A DNA stretch of 45,041 bases from Microcoleus sp. LEGE 07076 (GCF_015207455.1 NZ_JADEWV010000031.1:1-45041); one strand, 5' to 3'. Counted from the stretch's first letter, positions 7,921 to 17,539 are shown. The notes: generated by a model from the sequence alone, not told the origin. Numbers and translations are program-made.

Positions 7921-8565
7921 ATGAACGTTGACGAACTGCTCAAGCTATACGCAATAGGAGAAAGAAACTTTAGCGGGGTCTACCTGCACCAAGTCTACCT
8001 CTACGAAGCAGAATTGATTGGAGCTTCTCTGTATGAAGCTGACTTGATTGGAGCCAATCTCAGCAAAGCCAAACTCAGCAGAGTCAACTTTGGCAAAGCC
8101 AATTTGTCCAAAATCGATTTGAGCAGAGCCGACTTAGGAGGAGCGGACTTGACAGAAGCACTTTTAGCTGAAGCTAACCTGTATCGAGCTGAGTTGATGG
8201 GAGCCAACCTCAGCAAAGCAGACTTGAGCGGAGCTTCCCTGGTCCAAGCAACTTTAATTGGAGCCAATATATCTCGGGCAATACTGTGCCGCGCAGACTT
8301 GCACGGAGTAAATCTTTACGGAGTAAACTTACGCAGGGCAGTTCTCACAGAATCCGATTTAATTGGCGCAAACCTGAGCAAAGTAGACCTCAGCGGAGCC
8401 GACTTAATGGGAGCGAGCCTAATTAGGGCGGATTTGACTGAAGCGATTTTAAGTGCGTCAGACTTAAGCGGGGCCAACCTGCTGGGAGCAAACCTGACAA
8501 AAGTCAACCTGAGCGGAGTATATCTTAAGGGTACGACGATGCCCGACGGCACGATCCACGACTAA
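7921..8565 (+). CDS. Pentapeptide-repeat protein
   Basis: 214 residues from ATG 7921. The frame is open to 7828, but MNVDELLKLYAIGERNF is the typical start of this cyanobacterial family. From about residue 18 to 205 the sequence is nearly unbroken A(D/N)LXX repeats (for example LIGANLSKAKLSRVNF, LSGADLMGASLIRADL). These fold into a right-handed quadrilateral beta helix. No signal peptide or membrane segment is seen, so it is probably cytoplasmic. The biochemical role of such proteins is unknown. The related gene at 8793 follows in the same orientation after 227 bases, so the two may have arisen by duplication. Confidence 0.9.
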   Translation: MNVDELLKLYAIGERNFSGVYLHQVYLYEAELIGASLYEADLIGANLSKAKLSRVNFGKANLSKIDLSRADLGGADLTEALLAEANLYRAELMGANLSKADLSGASLVQATLIGANISRAILCRADLHGVNLYGVNLRRAVLTESDLIGANLSKVDLSGADLMGASLIRADLTEAILSASDLSGANLLGANLTKVNLSGVYLKGTTMPDGTIHD

Positions 8566-8792
8566 CTTATTTGTTAAATCTTATGCTTGCCGAGAACTGT
8601 GGCTAAAGGGTAATGAGGTTTTCATTACCCTAATGTATGGGAAGCAAAATCTTTTTAAGGTGCTTGTGGCGCACAAAACTCCTACATCCGGCAAGTCAAA
8701 AGATTTGTTGGGTGAACTTGTGTTATGGTGATTTTCAATTGCTTCGAGAAAAGCTATTTTAGATTTAATATTTGGGATTTTGGACGGTTAAA

Positions 8793-9566
8793 ATGAAACT
8801 TAGAATCCTCGCTGCTTTAACGCTGCTGAGCGCCATCGCCCCGATCGCTCCTGCACCCGCCGAAAACATCCAACACACCCAACAATTGCTAGCCACCCGA
8901 GAGTGCCCCAACTGCGACCTCAGCAGTGCAGGTCTGGTTTTAGCAAACTTAACAGGAGCAAATCTTAAAGGTGCTGACTTGAGATTGGCGAACCTCAGCC
9001 GAGCCAACCTCACCGGAGCGGATCTCAGCGGAGCCAACCTCACCGGCACCAGTTTGTTTGGTGTCAACCTGACGGGGGCCAACCTCAGCGGAGCCAACCT
9101 CAGCGGTGCTGACTTGAGAAGCGCCTATCTCAGCAATGCAAATTTAACCGACACTAATTTAACTAACGCCCAACTGCTGGGAGTTAGGGGAATGCCAACT
9201 AATATCGGCACCGCTGAAGATTTCTACCGGTTGGGAGTCCAGGAAGCTCAAGCGGGAAACTACAGAAACGCGATCGATTATTACAATCAAGCCCTGAATT
9301 TGAAATCCGATGTAGCCGCCATTTATTTTGCGCGCAGTATGTCTCGGGCTGACTTGGGAGACTTCGGCGGCGCAAGTCAAGACGCGGCCAGAGCAAACCA
9401 ACTCTTTGCAGCTCAAGGAAATCCCCAAGGTCAGGAGTTGTCGAAGCAGTTAGCCAAAGCAATTGTGGCCCGCCAAAAGCCAACGGAGCCGCGCACTGGG
9501 GGCGGCGACTTTATGAGTCTTCTAGGATCGATCGGTTCGGTTCTGGTGAAGATACTCTTGCCTTGA
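8793..9566 (+). CDS. Secreted pentapeptide-repeat protein with C-terminal TPR
   Basis: 257 residues from ATG 8793. The frame extends to a TTG at 8772, but ATG is followed at once by a signal peptide, MKLRILAALTLLSAIAPIAP, with a likely cleavage site after APAPA. A short region with ECPNCDL (two cysteines) precedes pentapeptide repeats at about 45-130 (LTGANLKGADLRLANL). Then come tetratricopeptide units at about 145-215 (FYRLGVQEAQAGNYRNAIDY, YNQALNLKSDVAAIYFARS). The beta-helix plus TPR layout and export suggest a periplasmic or lumenal scaffold for protein binding (inference). Confidence 0.9.
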   Translation: MKLRILAALTLLSAIAPIAPAPAENIQHTQQLLATRECPNCDLSSAGLVLANLTGANLKGADLRLANLSRANLTGADLSGANLTGTSLFGVNLTGANLSGANLSGADLRSAYLSNANLTDTNLTNAQLLGVRGMPTNIGTAEDFYRLGVQEAQAGNYRNAIDYYNQALNLKSDVAAIYFARSMSRADLGDFGGASQDAARANQLFAAQGNPQGQELSKQLAKAIVARQKPTEPRTGGGDFMSLLGSIGSVLVKILLP

Positions 9567-9675
9567 GGACTTGTCAACGGCCTGCTCCAACGACTTATGT
9601 TGCGCCAACCCAAGCGATGCAGAGCGTTTCATACACCCATCTGGCTTTATCAAACCCCTAAAGTATCTAAGGCAG

Positions 9676-9780
9676 ATATATAGCCTTTGTCAGAAAGATG
9701 AGGTACTCTCGTGGGCATCGGGCATCGGGCATCGGGCATCGGGCATCGGGCATACCTCACCTTTTTGAGAACCGCTATAC
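9676..9780. repeat. MITE-like element, family B, copy 1, with internal GGGCATC tandem repeat
   Basis: The left end ATATAGCCTTTGTCAGAAAG (then ATGAGGTAC) and the right end ACCTCACCTTTTTGAGAACC (then GCTATAC) are imperfect inverted repeats of about 30 bp. Between them lies a run of about five GGGCATC heptamers. A copy in the opposite orientation is at 34792-34880, with the same ends and a different heptamer interior. Confidence 0.65.
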
Positions 9781-9833
9781 TTAGCCTAGTCTGGATATAT
9801 CTGTCTAGGCTAGTTTCACTATTGATAGTAATA

Positions 9834-10993
9834 ATGGTTAGTAGTATGAATAGATTTGAAAATATATCAGTAAGGGGTTTTCGACGTCTTCAAAATATTG
9901 AGCTTGACATGAGAAATCTCATCGTCATGATTGGTGCAAACGGAGCAGGAAAAACTTTTTTTAGATGTTCTTTCAATACTAGCCGCTTCAGCAAGTGGAA
10001 ATTTACAGAATTTATTGCAACTTAAAGGCGGCTTGAATGAAATTTTGACAAGAAGTAAAGTACAAGAACTTGAAATTGAAATTTCAATGGAAGTGCCAAA
10101 GGAACAACCTTTGAAGTACAGCTTAACATTGTCACCCAAAGGTTTATCTTATGAAGTTAGAGACGAATCTTTAACACAGCAGAGAAATCCCCACAGAGCT
10201 GAACCATTCAAGTATATTGAATCAGAAGGTTTTGATATTAAATATTCTCAAGAAGAAAGCAGTGGATTTGTGAGACCGACTTGGGAGCACAATCCTCTTG
10301 AAACATCGCTTTCTCAAGTTCCTAAAATGTATCGCGAACCAGAGAACCTGAGAAAGAGCCTTGCTTCTTGCACATATTATGGAGCACTCGATGTTTCAGA
10401 GAAAAGTCCAATCCGTTTACCTCAAGCAATGCGCCCTGCAAAGTTGCCTGGGGCCAGCGGTGAAAACCTGGTTTCCTGTCTTTATGACCTTCGGGAAACC
10501 GATCCAGACCGTTTTGAAATGGTTGAAAATATCATTTCTGCTGCGTTTCCTGATTTCGAGCGATTAAACTTCCCTCCGGTTGCCGCAGGAACTATGTCTA
10601 TGACTTGGAAAGATCGAAATTTTTCTCAGCCTTTCTATATTCATGAGTTATCAGAGGGAACGCTGCGTTTCCTTTGGTTGGTTGCGCTCCTGCAAAGTCA
10701 AACTTTAACAACTATTACGTTGCTAGATGAACCAGAAGTGAGCCTGCACCCGGAGCTTTTAAGACACTTGGTTTATCTAATGAGAGAAGCTTCAAAACAC
10801 ACTCAACTGATAGTTGCAACACATTCAGATAGACTGTATCAGATTTCTTAAGCCAGATGAGGTTTTGGTGTGTGAGCTAGAAGAAGGTGAGGCAAAAATG
10901 AGGTGGGCTGACACTCTTAACCTGGATAAATGGTTAGAAGATTACAGTCTTGACCAGCTTTGGGCAATGAATGTAATGGGTGGCCGTCCATGA
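9834..10993 (+). pseudogene. AAA family ATPase (OLD/AAA_21-like), broken by two frameshifts
   Basis: Frame one from ATG 9834 or 9846 reads MNRFENISVRGFRRLQNIEL and Walker A GANGAGKT. It then slips in a run of seven T at about 9956-9962. The second frame continues from FLDVLSILAASASGNLQNLL to Walker B TLLDEPEVSLHP and the switch motif ATHSDRL (about 10730-10840). A second slip near 10840-10848 leads to a third frame: RFLKPDEVLVCELEEGEA, then MNVMGGRP and TGA 10991-10993. The restored protein would be about 380 residues. Its final TGA overlaps the ATG of the DUF4276 gene (ATGA), so they were an operon. Without recoding, no full ATPase can be made. Confidence 0.8.
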
Positions 10994-11598
10994 AAATTGC
11001 TATTTTGGTTGAAGGAGCTACTGAAATGGCATTTAGAAAAAAGCTTCGTGAGTTTCTGCAAAGTCGTTTAGAGCAAAAAATGCCAAGACTCGACTTTAAA
11101 CCACAACATGGTGGAATTCCCAAGGAAGCGGAACTCAAGCTTATTGTTGAAAATCTCCTCGATAATGATGGCTATGATGCTGTAATTGCACTTACAGACG
11201 TTTATACGGGAAAGCAGGACTTTAAAGATGCGAATGATGCTAAAGATAAAATGAGGAGATGGGTAGATAAAAACCCAAAATTTTATCCTCACACAGCATT
11301 ACATGATTTTGAAGCATGGCTTCTTCCCTACTGGACAACTATCCAGAAGCTGGCGAAACACAACCGTTCTGCTCCTAGCGGTTTACCTGAAACTGTGAAT
11401 CACCAAAACGCACCTTCCGATCGGATTAAGGAGATTTTTAGCTCGGGACAATGTAGAAGAGACTATAACAAAGTGATTGATGGAGTGGCTATTTTGAAAG
11501 ACAACGATCTGATGATTGCGATTCAAGCTTGTCCAGAGCTAAAAGCTTTTGTGAATCGAATTATCTCTCTCTGCGATGAAGATAAAATAATTTATTGA
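10990..11598 (+). CDS. DUF4276 family protein (TOPRIM-like), partner of the broken ATPase
   Basis: 202 residues from ATG 10990, chosen because it overlaps the upstream stop as ATGA. An upstream in-frame start at 10960 lies inside the old ATPase frame. It opens MKIAILVEGATEMAFRKKL. The EGxTE motif is the hallmark acidic start of TOPRIM-like domains. A second acidic position is in AVIALTDVYTG, and HDFEAWLLP is also conserved in the family as I recall it. AAA ATPase plus TOPRIM pairs resemble split OLD nucleases and other ATPase-nuclease phage-defence systems. A defence role is inferred. Its ATPase partner is frameshifted, so the module may be inactive. Confidence 0.78.
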   Translation: MKIAILVEGATEMAFRKKLREFLQSRLEQKMPRLDFKPQHGGIPKEAELKLIVENLLDNDGYDAVIALTDVYTGKQDFKDANDAKDKMRRWVDKNPKFYPHTALHDFEAWLLPYWTTIQKLAKHNRSAPSGLPETVNHQNAPSDRIKEIFSSGQCRRDYNKVIDGVAILKDNDLMIAIQACPELKAFVNRIISLCDEDKIIY

Positions 11599-11609
11599 TG
11601 TCCGATGTT

Positions 11610-11642
11610 AGAGCGCCGATTTCTTAAAGAAGTCGGGGCTCT
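11610..11642. terminator. Strong hairpin between convergent genes
   Basis: AGAGC-G-CCGATTTCTT, loop AA, AGAAGTCGG-G-GCTCT forms a nearly perfect stem between the DUF4276 stop (11598) and the kinase stop (11671, minus). It could end transcription from both sides. A GAAGTCGGG-type stem also occurs at 24302-24324, so it may be a dispersed hairpin repeat as well. Confidence 0.5.
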
Positions 11643-11670
11643 GGGTGTTCAGGCTTTTAAGTTGTTGTAG

Positions 11671-14649
11671 TTAATTCATGGGAATCTCGATCCAGAATTC
11701 TGTACCGCGACCCGGTAGAGAAACACACTTGAGTATCCCTTGGTGTTTTTCAACTACAATTTGATAACTGATAGACAGTCCTAACCCTGTCCCCCGACCG
11801 ACGGGTTTTGTAGTAAAAAACGGATTAAATATGTGAGAAATTAACTCTTTGGGGATGCCGTGACCGTTGTCGGCAATGCAAATTCCTACTGTTTTTTCAT
11901 CGATTAATTCGGTGCGGATCCGAATGCAAGGGGATGGAAAATCAGGAATCAAAGACTCGGTGCTGCGATTTATCTTTACGGGTTCGATCGCCTGTTCTTG
12001 GGAGCTTAAATATGTCGCCGCTGCTCTTGCATCGAGTCCGGGAATATTGATGATTTGGTCTTTTTGTCCCATTTCTAGAGCGTCAATGGCATTGCCGATC
12101 AGATTCATAAATACCTGATTTAGGGAGCTGGCATAGCATTCTACTAAGGGCAAGTTGCCGTATTCTTTGATGATTTTTACGGTTTCGCGATCGGGCTGGG
12201 CTTTGATCCGGTGCTGCAAAATCAACAGGGTACTTTCGATGCCTTCGTGAAGATCGACAGGTTTCTTTTGAGTTTGATCCAGCCGGGAAAAATTTCGCAA
12301 AGATACCACTAACTGGCGGATTCGCTCAACTCCGACTTTCATCGAGCCCAAAATTTTGGGCAAATCTGCGGCTAGAAATTCAACGTCGATGGCTTCGGAA
12401 CACTCGCTAATTTCTGGGTTGGGATTGGGGTAGTTCTGGCGGTAGAGTTCCACCAAGCAGAGCAAATCTTTGCTGTATTCGCTGGCGTGGGAAAGATTGC
12501 CGTAGATAAAGTTAACTGGGTTGTTGATTTCGTGGGCGACTCCGGCCACGAGTTGTCCGAGACTGGACATTTTTTCGGTTTGAATCAGTTGGGCTTGGGT
12601 ATTACTGAGTTCTGTGAGGGTTTTGGCTAGCTGTTCGGCTTTTGCTCGATCGGCAGTTGCTGCATTGAGACTTTCTTGATAAAGTTCTGCTTGGTGAATG
12701 GCGATCGCAGCTTGAGAGGCCAAATGTTGCAGCAACTCTTGTTCTGCTGTTTGCCAAACCCTCGGCCCGGAACACTCGTGGGCAATCAGCAACCCCCACA
12801 ATTGGGCATTTTTGCCGATCATCGGCACAATTAAACAGCCCCTCACCTGCAATTTTTCCAAAAATTCGCGGTGAGGGGGCGTTAAATCATCAGTATCAAT
12901 ATCATTAATTGCTCGCACCCGTCCAGTTCGGTAAAAGCAGTCTGAGCCTTCGGGGAAGAAATCTTGTGGAGATTTGAGACCTAAAATTGACTCCCACTCG
13001 CCGCGAACAGCTTCGACAACTACCTCGCCTTGTTTGGCTGCGGCAAATTGATAGATTACCGTGCGATCGGTATCGAGCAAAACTCTCACTTCTCGCACAA
13101 TAGTTTGCAATATGGTTTTTAAATCTAAGGTGCTGCGAATTTGGTCTCTAACTCTGTTCAACACTTCAACAAAGTCCAAAGATTTTTGCAATTCGGCGGT
13201 GCGTTGTTGAACTTGGCGCTCCAGGTTGGCATTCAGGGCTTGCACTTGTTTATAAAGAAGGTACTGCCCGATGGCGGCACAAAATTGGCGGACGATCGCT
13301 AAAGCTTGCTCTATCTCCTCGGAATTCCACTCCGGCGACTGACCTTTTTTGATTTCTCGCCACACTTCAAAGGATTGTCTGGGAAGGGTTTGTGCGGCGC
13401 TGCTGTCAAAGCGCCCCGCCCACATTTTTTCGGTATCAATTTCATTGCGAAAAATGGTCAAACAGCCGACTACTTGTTGTTGGTAGTGGAGGGGAATTAC
13501 TAGCAAACCCCGAATTTTAGTTGATTGGAAAGCTGGAAATAAAACTCTAAGTTGAGGTACTTTGTATAAGTCGGTAATTATCCAAGCTGGCAATTGAGAA
13601 TTAGTAAAACTTGGCAAGTTGGAAAGTTTTTCGGTGTTTTGGAATCCGGCGCTCAGCCATTGCTGCCAAAGCGGATGAGCTTCTAGTTCCCTGGGTGTTT
13701 CCCAGTTGATGAGTGCGGGTTGCTCGCCTGTTTTGAACAGTTCAGAAGATGCTCGATCGCTCTTGGGAACCGATAACTTTTCACCGTTTTTTATATTCCG
13801 AGGATTGAGATAAAGCCTGCCACCGCTGCCGCCCAAGGCGGTAACGGTGGCTTCTAAAGCCTGTTGCAGTTGAATGTTGGAGTGACCGTACAACAAGGCT
13901 GCAATGTGGCTCACAGTGGCTTCGCGGGCTGCTTGAGAGCGGGTTTGATGCAGCAGGATCGAGTGGCCGATGGCATTTGACAATTGATCTGCTACGAGCT
14001 GAACTACGTCTAAATCTGTTGGTGAAATATTGCGGGGGATGGAGTGGTGAGCCACTAACAGTCCCCACAGTTCGATATGAGTTTGACGATCGTTTCCAGG
14101 CTCGTATCTAGTCACGCAGGCGGGGGCCTGGCAGATTTCTGTTTTGCTGTTTGGGCACACGCTTCTACGGTGCAAAATCGGCACGGCTAAGGAAGATTGC
14201 ACTCCCATGCCCATCAGGTAAGCTGTGTGGCAAGGATCGAGCGATCGGTAGTGCATTTCTTCATTTACTAAGGGTTGACCGGTATCGGCCGCATCGAGGG
14301 GACTCAGGAGGATCGTCCCGGAGTTAACATCTACGATCGTCCGCTGGCGCTTGCTGACATACATCTCCCGGGCGGTGGGGGGAATGTCGTCTGCTGGAAA
14401 GTGTAGGCCTTTCAATGAAGCGAGACGGTTGTTATTAATTGATTCGGCAACAACTTCTCCACTGCCGTCGGCACTAAATCTATAAATCATGATGCGGTCT
14501 GTTTTCAAAAAAGACCGCACTTCTGCTACCGTAGTTGTTAAAATATCTTCTAATTCTAGAGATTGGCGGATGCGTTCTGTTATCCGCCGCACCAAAATTT
14601 CTCTGTCTAGTTTATGATTTAATTCTTGTGTATTTTCTGTGACTTGCAT
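11671..14649 (-). CDS. Knotless (Cph2-like) phytochrome histidine kinase
   Basis: 992 residues from ATG 14649, preceded by AGGAG five bases upstream. A TTG at 14670 is less likely. Residues about 15-235 form a bilin-binding GAF domain: LKGLHFPADDIPPTAREMY (DIP motif) and LDPCHTAYLMGMGVQSSL with chromophore Cys140-His141. Residues about 240-475 are the PHY-like second GAF with a tongue: WAGRFDSS...LPRQSFEVWREI. A coiled coil (LNANLERQVQQRTAELQ) and a third GAF lacking the Cys-His pair follow. Then come HisKA (VAGVAHEINNPVNFIYGNL, His706) and HATPase_c (NLIGNAIDAL, ADNGHGIP, GRGTGLGLS). There is no N-terminal PAS domain or knot, so it belongs with Cph2-type group II phytochromes. It should autophosphorylate in response to light. 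The cognate regulator is not adjacent. Confidence 0.88.
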   Translation of the reverse strand: MQVTENTQELNHKLDREILVRRITERIRQSLELEDILTTTVAEVRSFLKTDRIMIYRFSADGSGEVVAESINNNRLASLKGLHFPADDIPPTAREMYVSKRQRTIVDVNSGTILLSPLDAADTGQPLVNEEMHYRSLDPCHTAYLMGMGVQSSLAVPILHRRSVCPNSKTEICQAPACVTRYEPGNDRQTHIELWGLLVAHHSIPRNISPTDLDVVQLVADQLSNAIGHSILLHQTRSQAAREATVSHIAALLYGHSNIQLQQALEATVTALGGSGGRLYLNPRNIKNGEKLSVPKSDRASSELFKTGEQPALINWETPRELEAHPLWQQWLSAGFQNTEKLSNLPSFTNSQLPAWIITDLYKVPQLRVLFPAFQSTKIRGLLVIPLHYQQQVVGCLTIFRNEIDTEKMWAGRFDSSAAQTLPRQSFEVWREIKKGQSPEWNSEEIEQALAIVRQFCAAIGQYLLYKQVQALNANLERQVQQRTAELQKSLDFVEVLNRVRDQIRSTLDLKTILQTIVREVRVLLDTDRTVIYQFAAAKQGEVVVEAVRGEWESILGLKSPQDFFPEGSDCFYRTGRVRAINDIDTDDLTPPHREFLEKLQVRGCLIVPMIGKNAQLWGLLIAHECSGPRVWQTAEQELLQHLASQAAIAIHQAELYQESLNAATADRAKAEQLAKTLTELSNTQAQLIQTEKMSSLGQLVAGVAHEINNPVNFIYGNLSHASEYSKDLLCLVELYRQNYPNPNPEISECSEAIDVEFLAADLPKILGSMKVGVERIRQLVVSLRNFSRLDQTQKKPVDLHEGIESTLLILQHRIKAQPDRETVKIIKEYGNLPLVECYASSLNQVFMNLIGNAIDALEMGQKDQIINIPGLDARAAATYLSSQEQAIEPVKINRSTESLIPDFPSPCIRIRTELIDEKTVGICIADNGHGIPKELISHIFNPFFTTKPVGRGTGLGLSISYQIVVEKHQGILKCVSLPGRGTEFWIEIPMN

Positions 14650-15012
14650 AAATCTCCTGTCGTCATACAATTAGGGTAAAAATAAGAAGTTTTGATCTGC
14701 TGCCGGAGCGATCGAACACGCACTGCACCTGCCTGAGTTTTTGACTTAACCGAACTCTACAATCAATCTGTGGCGCGCCACTTAGAGACGGCGCTGGGGC
14801 GCTGGGGAAGGAAAATGTGCGATCGCGCGCGCAGATTTAGTTTTTGCCTTCAACAAACAGAGCGGCTTAATCTAATGATAATTATTATTATAATATTCTC
14901 AGAAATTTCTAGCAATCTTCAAATCTCATTCTTATAATTATTGATGCTTAAACTAACTTGACATTTGTTTGTATAACTTCATATAATCAAAAAAAATAAA
15001 TTTGAGCTTCTA
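14650..15012. other. Intergenic stretch, AT-rich in its second half
   Basis: About 360 bases between the phytochrome kinase start and the NADAR gene stop. It includes HIP1-like GCGATCGCGCGCGC near 14820 and a very AT-rich tract at 14876-15000 (ATAATTATTATTATAATA). I see no gene. Part of it must hold the kinase promoter. Confidence 0.4.
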
Positions 15013-15468
15013 TCAGCCCGCCCGACGCTGACAAATTTCGCTGCGGACACTCATCAAAATTTTACCCAAGTGATTTTGGCCGGTGCCGTCGCAGCCTCCG
15101 CCCCAGTAGTAATCCGTTGGCGAATCCTCTACGATCACTCGATCCCCTGTGCCGACGAGAATAGCTTGAATGTCTGGATGAGTGAGAAACTTAGTTAAAA
15201 TTGCTTCGCGCATAATCGGAACTTTCACGGCTTCCCAATCGTCGCGCACGCGGTGGTTGGGATCGCGACCTAATTTGGCTGCTTCTTGAGGAGTTGGTAC
15301 ACCTCGAATCGCCGCCACTAATCTTCTATCGGCGCTACCGACAAATTTTTGGGCTTGATAGTAATGTTCTACAGTCAACCAATTTTGACCGCACAGGAAA
15401 ATGTCGTGCGGTGAAAAATTGGAAAAGCAGCCGTAAGGCTTCTCTACTTTATAAAAATAAATTATCAT
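15013..15468 (-). CDS. NADAR family protein (YbiA/DUF1768)
   Basis: 151 residues, normal for the family. Hallmarks are FYKVEKPYGCFSNFSPHDI at the N-terminus, WLTVEHYYQAQKF, the GRDPNHRVRDDWE loop, a MREAILTKFLTHPDIQAIL helix and the C-terminal YYWGGGCDGTGQNHLGKILM signature. NADAR domains act on ADP-ribose-linked substrates. Family members remove N-glycosidic riboflavin-pathway intermediates or reverse guanine ADP-ribosylation when paired with DarT1 toxins. No DarT-like gene is adjacent, so a housekeeping role is as likely as an antitoxin role. Confidence 0.92.
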   Translation of the reverse strand: MIIYFYKVEKPYGCFSNFSPHDIFLCGQNWLTVEHYYQAQKFVGSADRRLVAAIRGVPTPQEAAKLGRDPNHRVRDDWEAVKVPIMREAILTKFLTHPDIQAILVGTGDRVIVEDSPTDYYWGGGCDGTGQNHLGKILMSVRSEICQRRAG

Positions 15469-16156
15469 AATTATTTGAGATTTTAGATCAATTCCGGTTG
15501 CACCGTCAGGTGACTGTTGACTGTTGACTCGATTTTATGGTTCCGATGCAACCGTCCACGATTTTATAGGAAAAGGAAGATGGAAGAAGTTGACTGTTGA
15601 CTGTTGACTGTTGAGTGTTGATTACCTGAAATAAAAAAGGCTCGATCTGTGGGAATGCAAGTGGCGACCGTCAGAGAACTTGCATTCCTCACGATCGAAC
15701 CAATCTTAATGATGGTCATCCGAACGCATACGATCTAAGCGGCTGCGGATTTAAATTGCATATTCAGGGCGGGCTTTGAACCGCACCCCATTCGTGATTC
15801 GATCGCTTTTTAACACACAATTTAAATGCTCAAAAGCTGAAGAGGGCGGCTGAAACCAGGTTTGCACAAACTTGCGTCCGCAGAGGCGGTGTAAAGAAAA
15901 CAACGTAATTTAAACCGCGCCTTCTTCAAACCCGCTATCGTGGGTTTTTGTTTGTATAGAAGCGGTTTCAACCGCCCAGTTTTGTTGTTCTAAAATTGGT
16001 GCAACTTCCCTATGCTGTTCGGCATTTAAAAGAGGATAGTAAGGTGCAAAGCGTACATAAAAATTTCGCAAATCTAGCAAGTGTTCGCTTCTGACGCACC
16101 CTACCTCAGTCGTTATTGGTTTAAATGCGTAATAGCTTAGCCCAATTTTCCATTTG
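15469..16156. other. Repeat-rich intergenic stretch of about 690 bases
   Basis: No gene seen. In order it holds: an inverted pair TTCCGGTTGCAC (15491) and TTCCGATGCAACCG (15541-15554); STRR heptamers (TGTTGAC)n at 15511-15530 and 15590-15622; a hairpin with arms GGAATGCAAGT and ACTTGCATTCC around 15654-15692, related to 32335-32368; family A element copy 2 (15736-15838); GCGGTTTCAACCGCC-type repeats near 15850 and 15960; and a degenerate family A end at 16118-16141. Confidence 0.55.
15736..15838. repeat. MITE-like element family A, copy 2
   Basis: Begins TAAGC, then GATTTAAATTGCATATTC. It ends with CACAATTTAAATGCTC and AGCT. The interior contains GGGCGGGCTTTGAACCGCAC, similar to the GGGGTGGGCTTTGAGCATCA interior of copy 1 at 345-445. 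The shared interior shows these are copies of one element, not chance palindromes. Confidence 0.65.
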
Positions 16157-16705
16157 CTAAACTGTCGTGATATCTTTCTCTTTCGCTGCTAGAACTTCTT
16201 CTATTTTGGCGACATACTTGTCAGTCAGCTTTTGAATTTTATCTTGCAAGTCTCGCGATTCATCTTTAGAGATATCGCTGCTTTTTTCCTGTTTGCGAAT
16301 CGAGTCAACGGCATCGCGGCGGATATTGCGAATTGCAACTTTACCTTCTTCGGCAAACTTCGAGGCCATTTTGACAAATTCTTGGCGTCTCTCGCTAGTC
16401 AGGGGCGGAATGTTCAAGCGAATAACTGAACCGTCGTTGTTGGGTACGAGTCCTACATCTGAGAGGGAAATTGCTTTTTCGATCGAGGTCAGCGCTGTGC
16501 GATCGAACGGTTGAATGTTGATGGTAGTCGCATCAGGCGTGCCGATGTTGGCAAGGGATTTGATGGGAGTTGGAGCTCCGTAGTAATCTACCATGACTCG
16601 ATCGAGGAGAGAGGCATTTGCCCGTCCCGTCCTGATCGTATTAAAAGACCGTTGAGTAGCCTCAACTGCCTTTTGCATATGATCTTCTGCTTCAGCTAAC
16701 TTCAC
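16157..16705 (-). CDS. frr: Ribosome recycling factor
   Basis: 182 residues, full length. It starts with GTG at 16705, preceded by a strong GGAGGAG ribosome-binding site that lies inside the end of pyrH. The sequence is clear [82 protein letters not shown], and the long C-terminal helical bundle ending [12 protein letters not shown]. It splits post-termination ribosomes together with EF-G. The 14-base overlap with pyrH makes translation coupled. Confidence 0.97.
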   Translation of the reverse strand: MKLAEAEDHMQKAVEATQRSFNTIRTGRANASLLDRVMVDYYGAPTPIKSLANIGTPDATTINIQPFDRTALTSIEKAISLSDVGLVPNNDGSVIRLNIPPLTSERRQEFVKMASKFAEEGKVAIRNIRRDAVDSIRKQEKSSDISKDESRDLQDKIQKLTDKYVAKIEEVLAAKEKDITTV

Positions 16706-17420
16706 AAACTCCTCCTACAATAGTTCCAATAGATTCTCCCATTACAGCTCGATAAATGTTGCCCGATACCGAGAGGTCAAATACCATAATAGGAATATTA
16801 TTTTCTTTGCACAGGGCGATCGCGGTACTGTCCATCACCCGCAAGTCTTGGTTCAAGACGTGGGCGTAGGTGAGGGTTTTATACCTGCGCGCGTTGGGGT
16901 TGATATGGGGGTCGGAATCGTAGACCCCATCCACCTTAGTAGCTTTAAAAATCACCTCTGCATCGATTTCAGCCGCCCGCAATGCGGCGGTAGTGTCAGT
17001 AGTAAAAAAAGGATTGCCAGAACCGGCACCAAAAATCACTACCCGTTTTTTTTCGAGGTGGCGAATTGCCCGCCGCCGGATGTAGGGTTCAGCTACTTCT
17101 TGCATGGCGATCGCCGATTGCACCCTCGTTGGCACTCCTGCTTGTTCCAGGGCATCCTGCAAAGTGATAGCATTCATCACCGTAGCGATCATGCCCACAT
17201 AATCAGCCGTTGCCCGATCCATCCCTGCCGAAGCAGCTTTCACGCCGCGAAAAATGTTGCCGCCGCCGACAACTATCGCAATTTGAATGCCTTCGGAAAC
17301 TACTTTTGCCACTTCCTGGGCGATCGACCCAACCACTACCGGATCGATACCGTAGCCCAAGCTGCCCATCAGCGCTTCACCGCTGAGTTTCAGCAAAACC
17401 CGCTGATAAACCATCCCCAT
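16692..17420 (-). CDS. pyrH: UMP kinase (uridylate kinase)
   Basis: 242 residues from ATG 17420 ([19 protein letters not shown]), the normal bacterial size. The frame stays open to 17582, but the extra 54 residues are encoded by a dispersed CCGGG repeat and do not resemble UMP kinase. Amino-acid-kinase-fold motifs are [62 protein letters not shown], and [15 protein letters not shown]. It phosphorylates UMP to UDP and is a hexamer regulated by GTP and UTP in bacteria. It is the first gene of the pyrH-frr operon. Confidence 0.96.
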   Translation of the reverse strand: MGMVYQRVLLKLSGEALMGSLGYGIDPVVVGSIAQEVAKVVSEGIQIAIVVGGGNIFRGVKAASAGMDRATADYVGMIATVMNAITLQDALEQAGVPTRVQSAIAMQEVAEPYIRRRAIRHLEKKRVVIFGAGSGNPFFTTDTTAALRAAEIDAEVIFKATKVDGVYDSDPHINPNARRYKTLTYAHVLNQDLRVMDSTAIALCKENNIPIMVFDLSVSGNIYRAVMGESIGTIVGGVCEVS

Positions 17421-17539
17421 GCCGCCACTATTTTTGCTTTTTGTCTCCACCATAAGATAGCAGCCAGGGTGCATTTTGAACATCAATTGTCTGGAACAGA
17501 CTTTTGGGCTGGTTCCAGAATACCTTGCTGGGAAAGGAT

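Noticed and set aside
8001-9097. Antisense frames opposite the pentapeptide-repeat genes
   Set aside because: The regular five-residue repeat leaves long antisense frames open. They are shadows.
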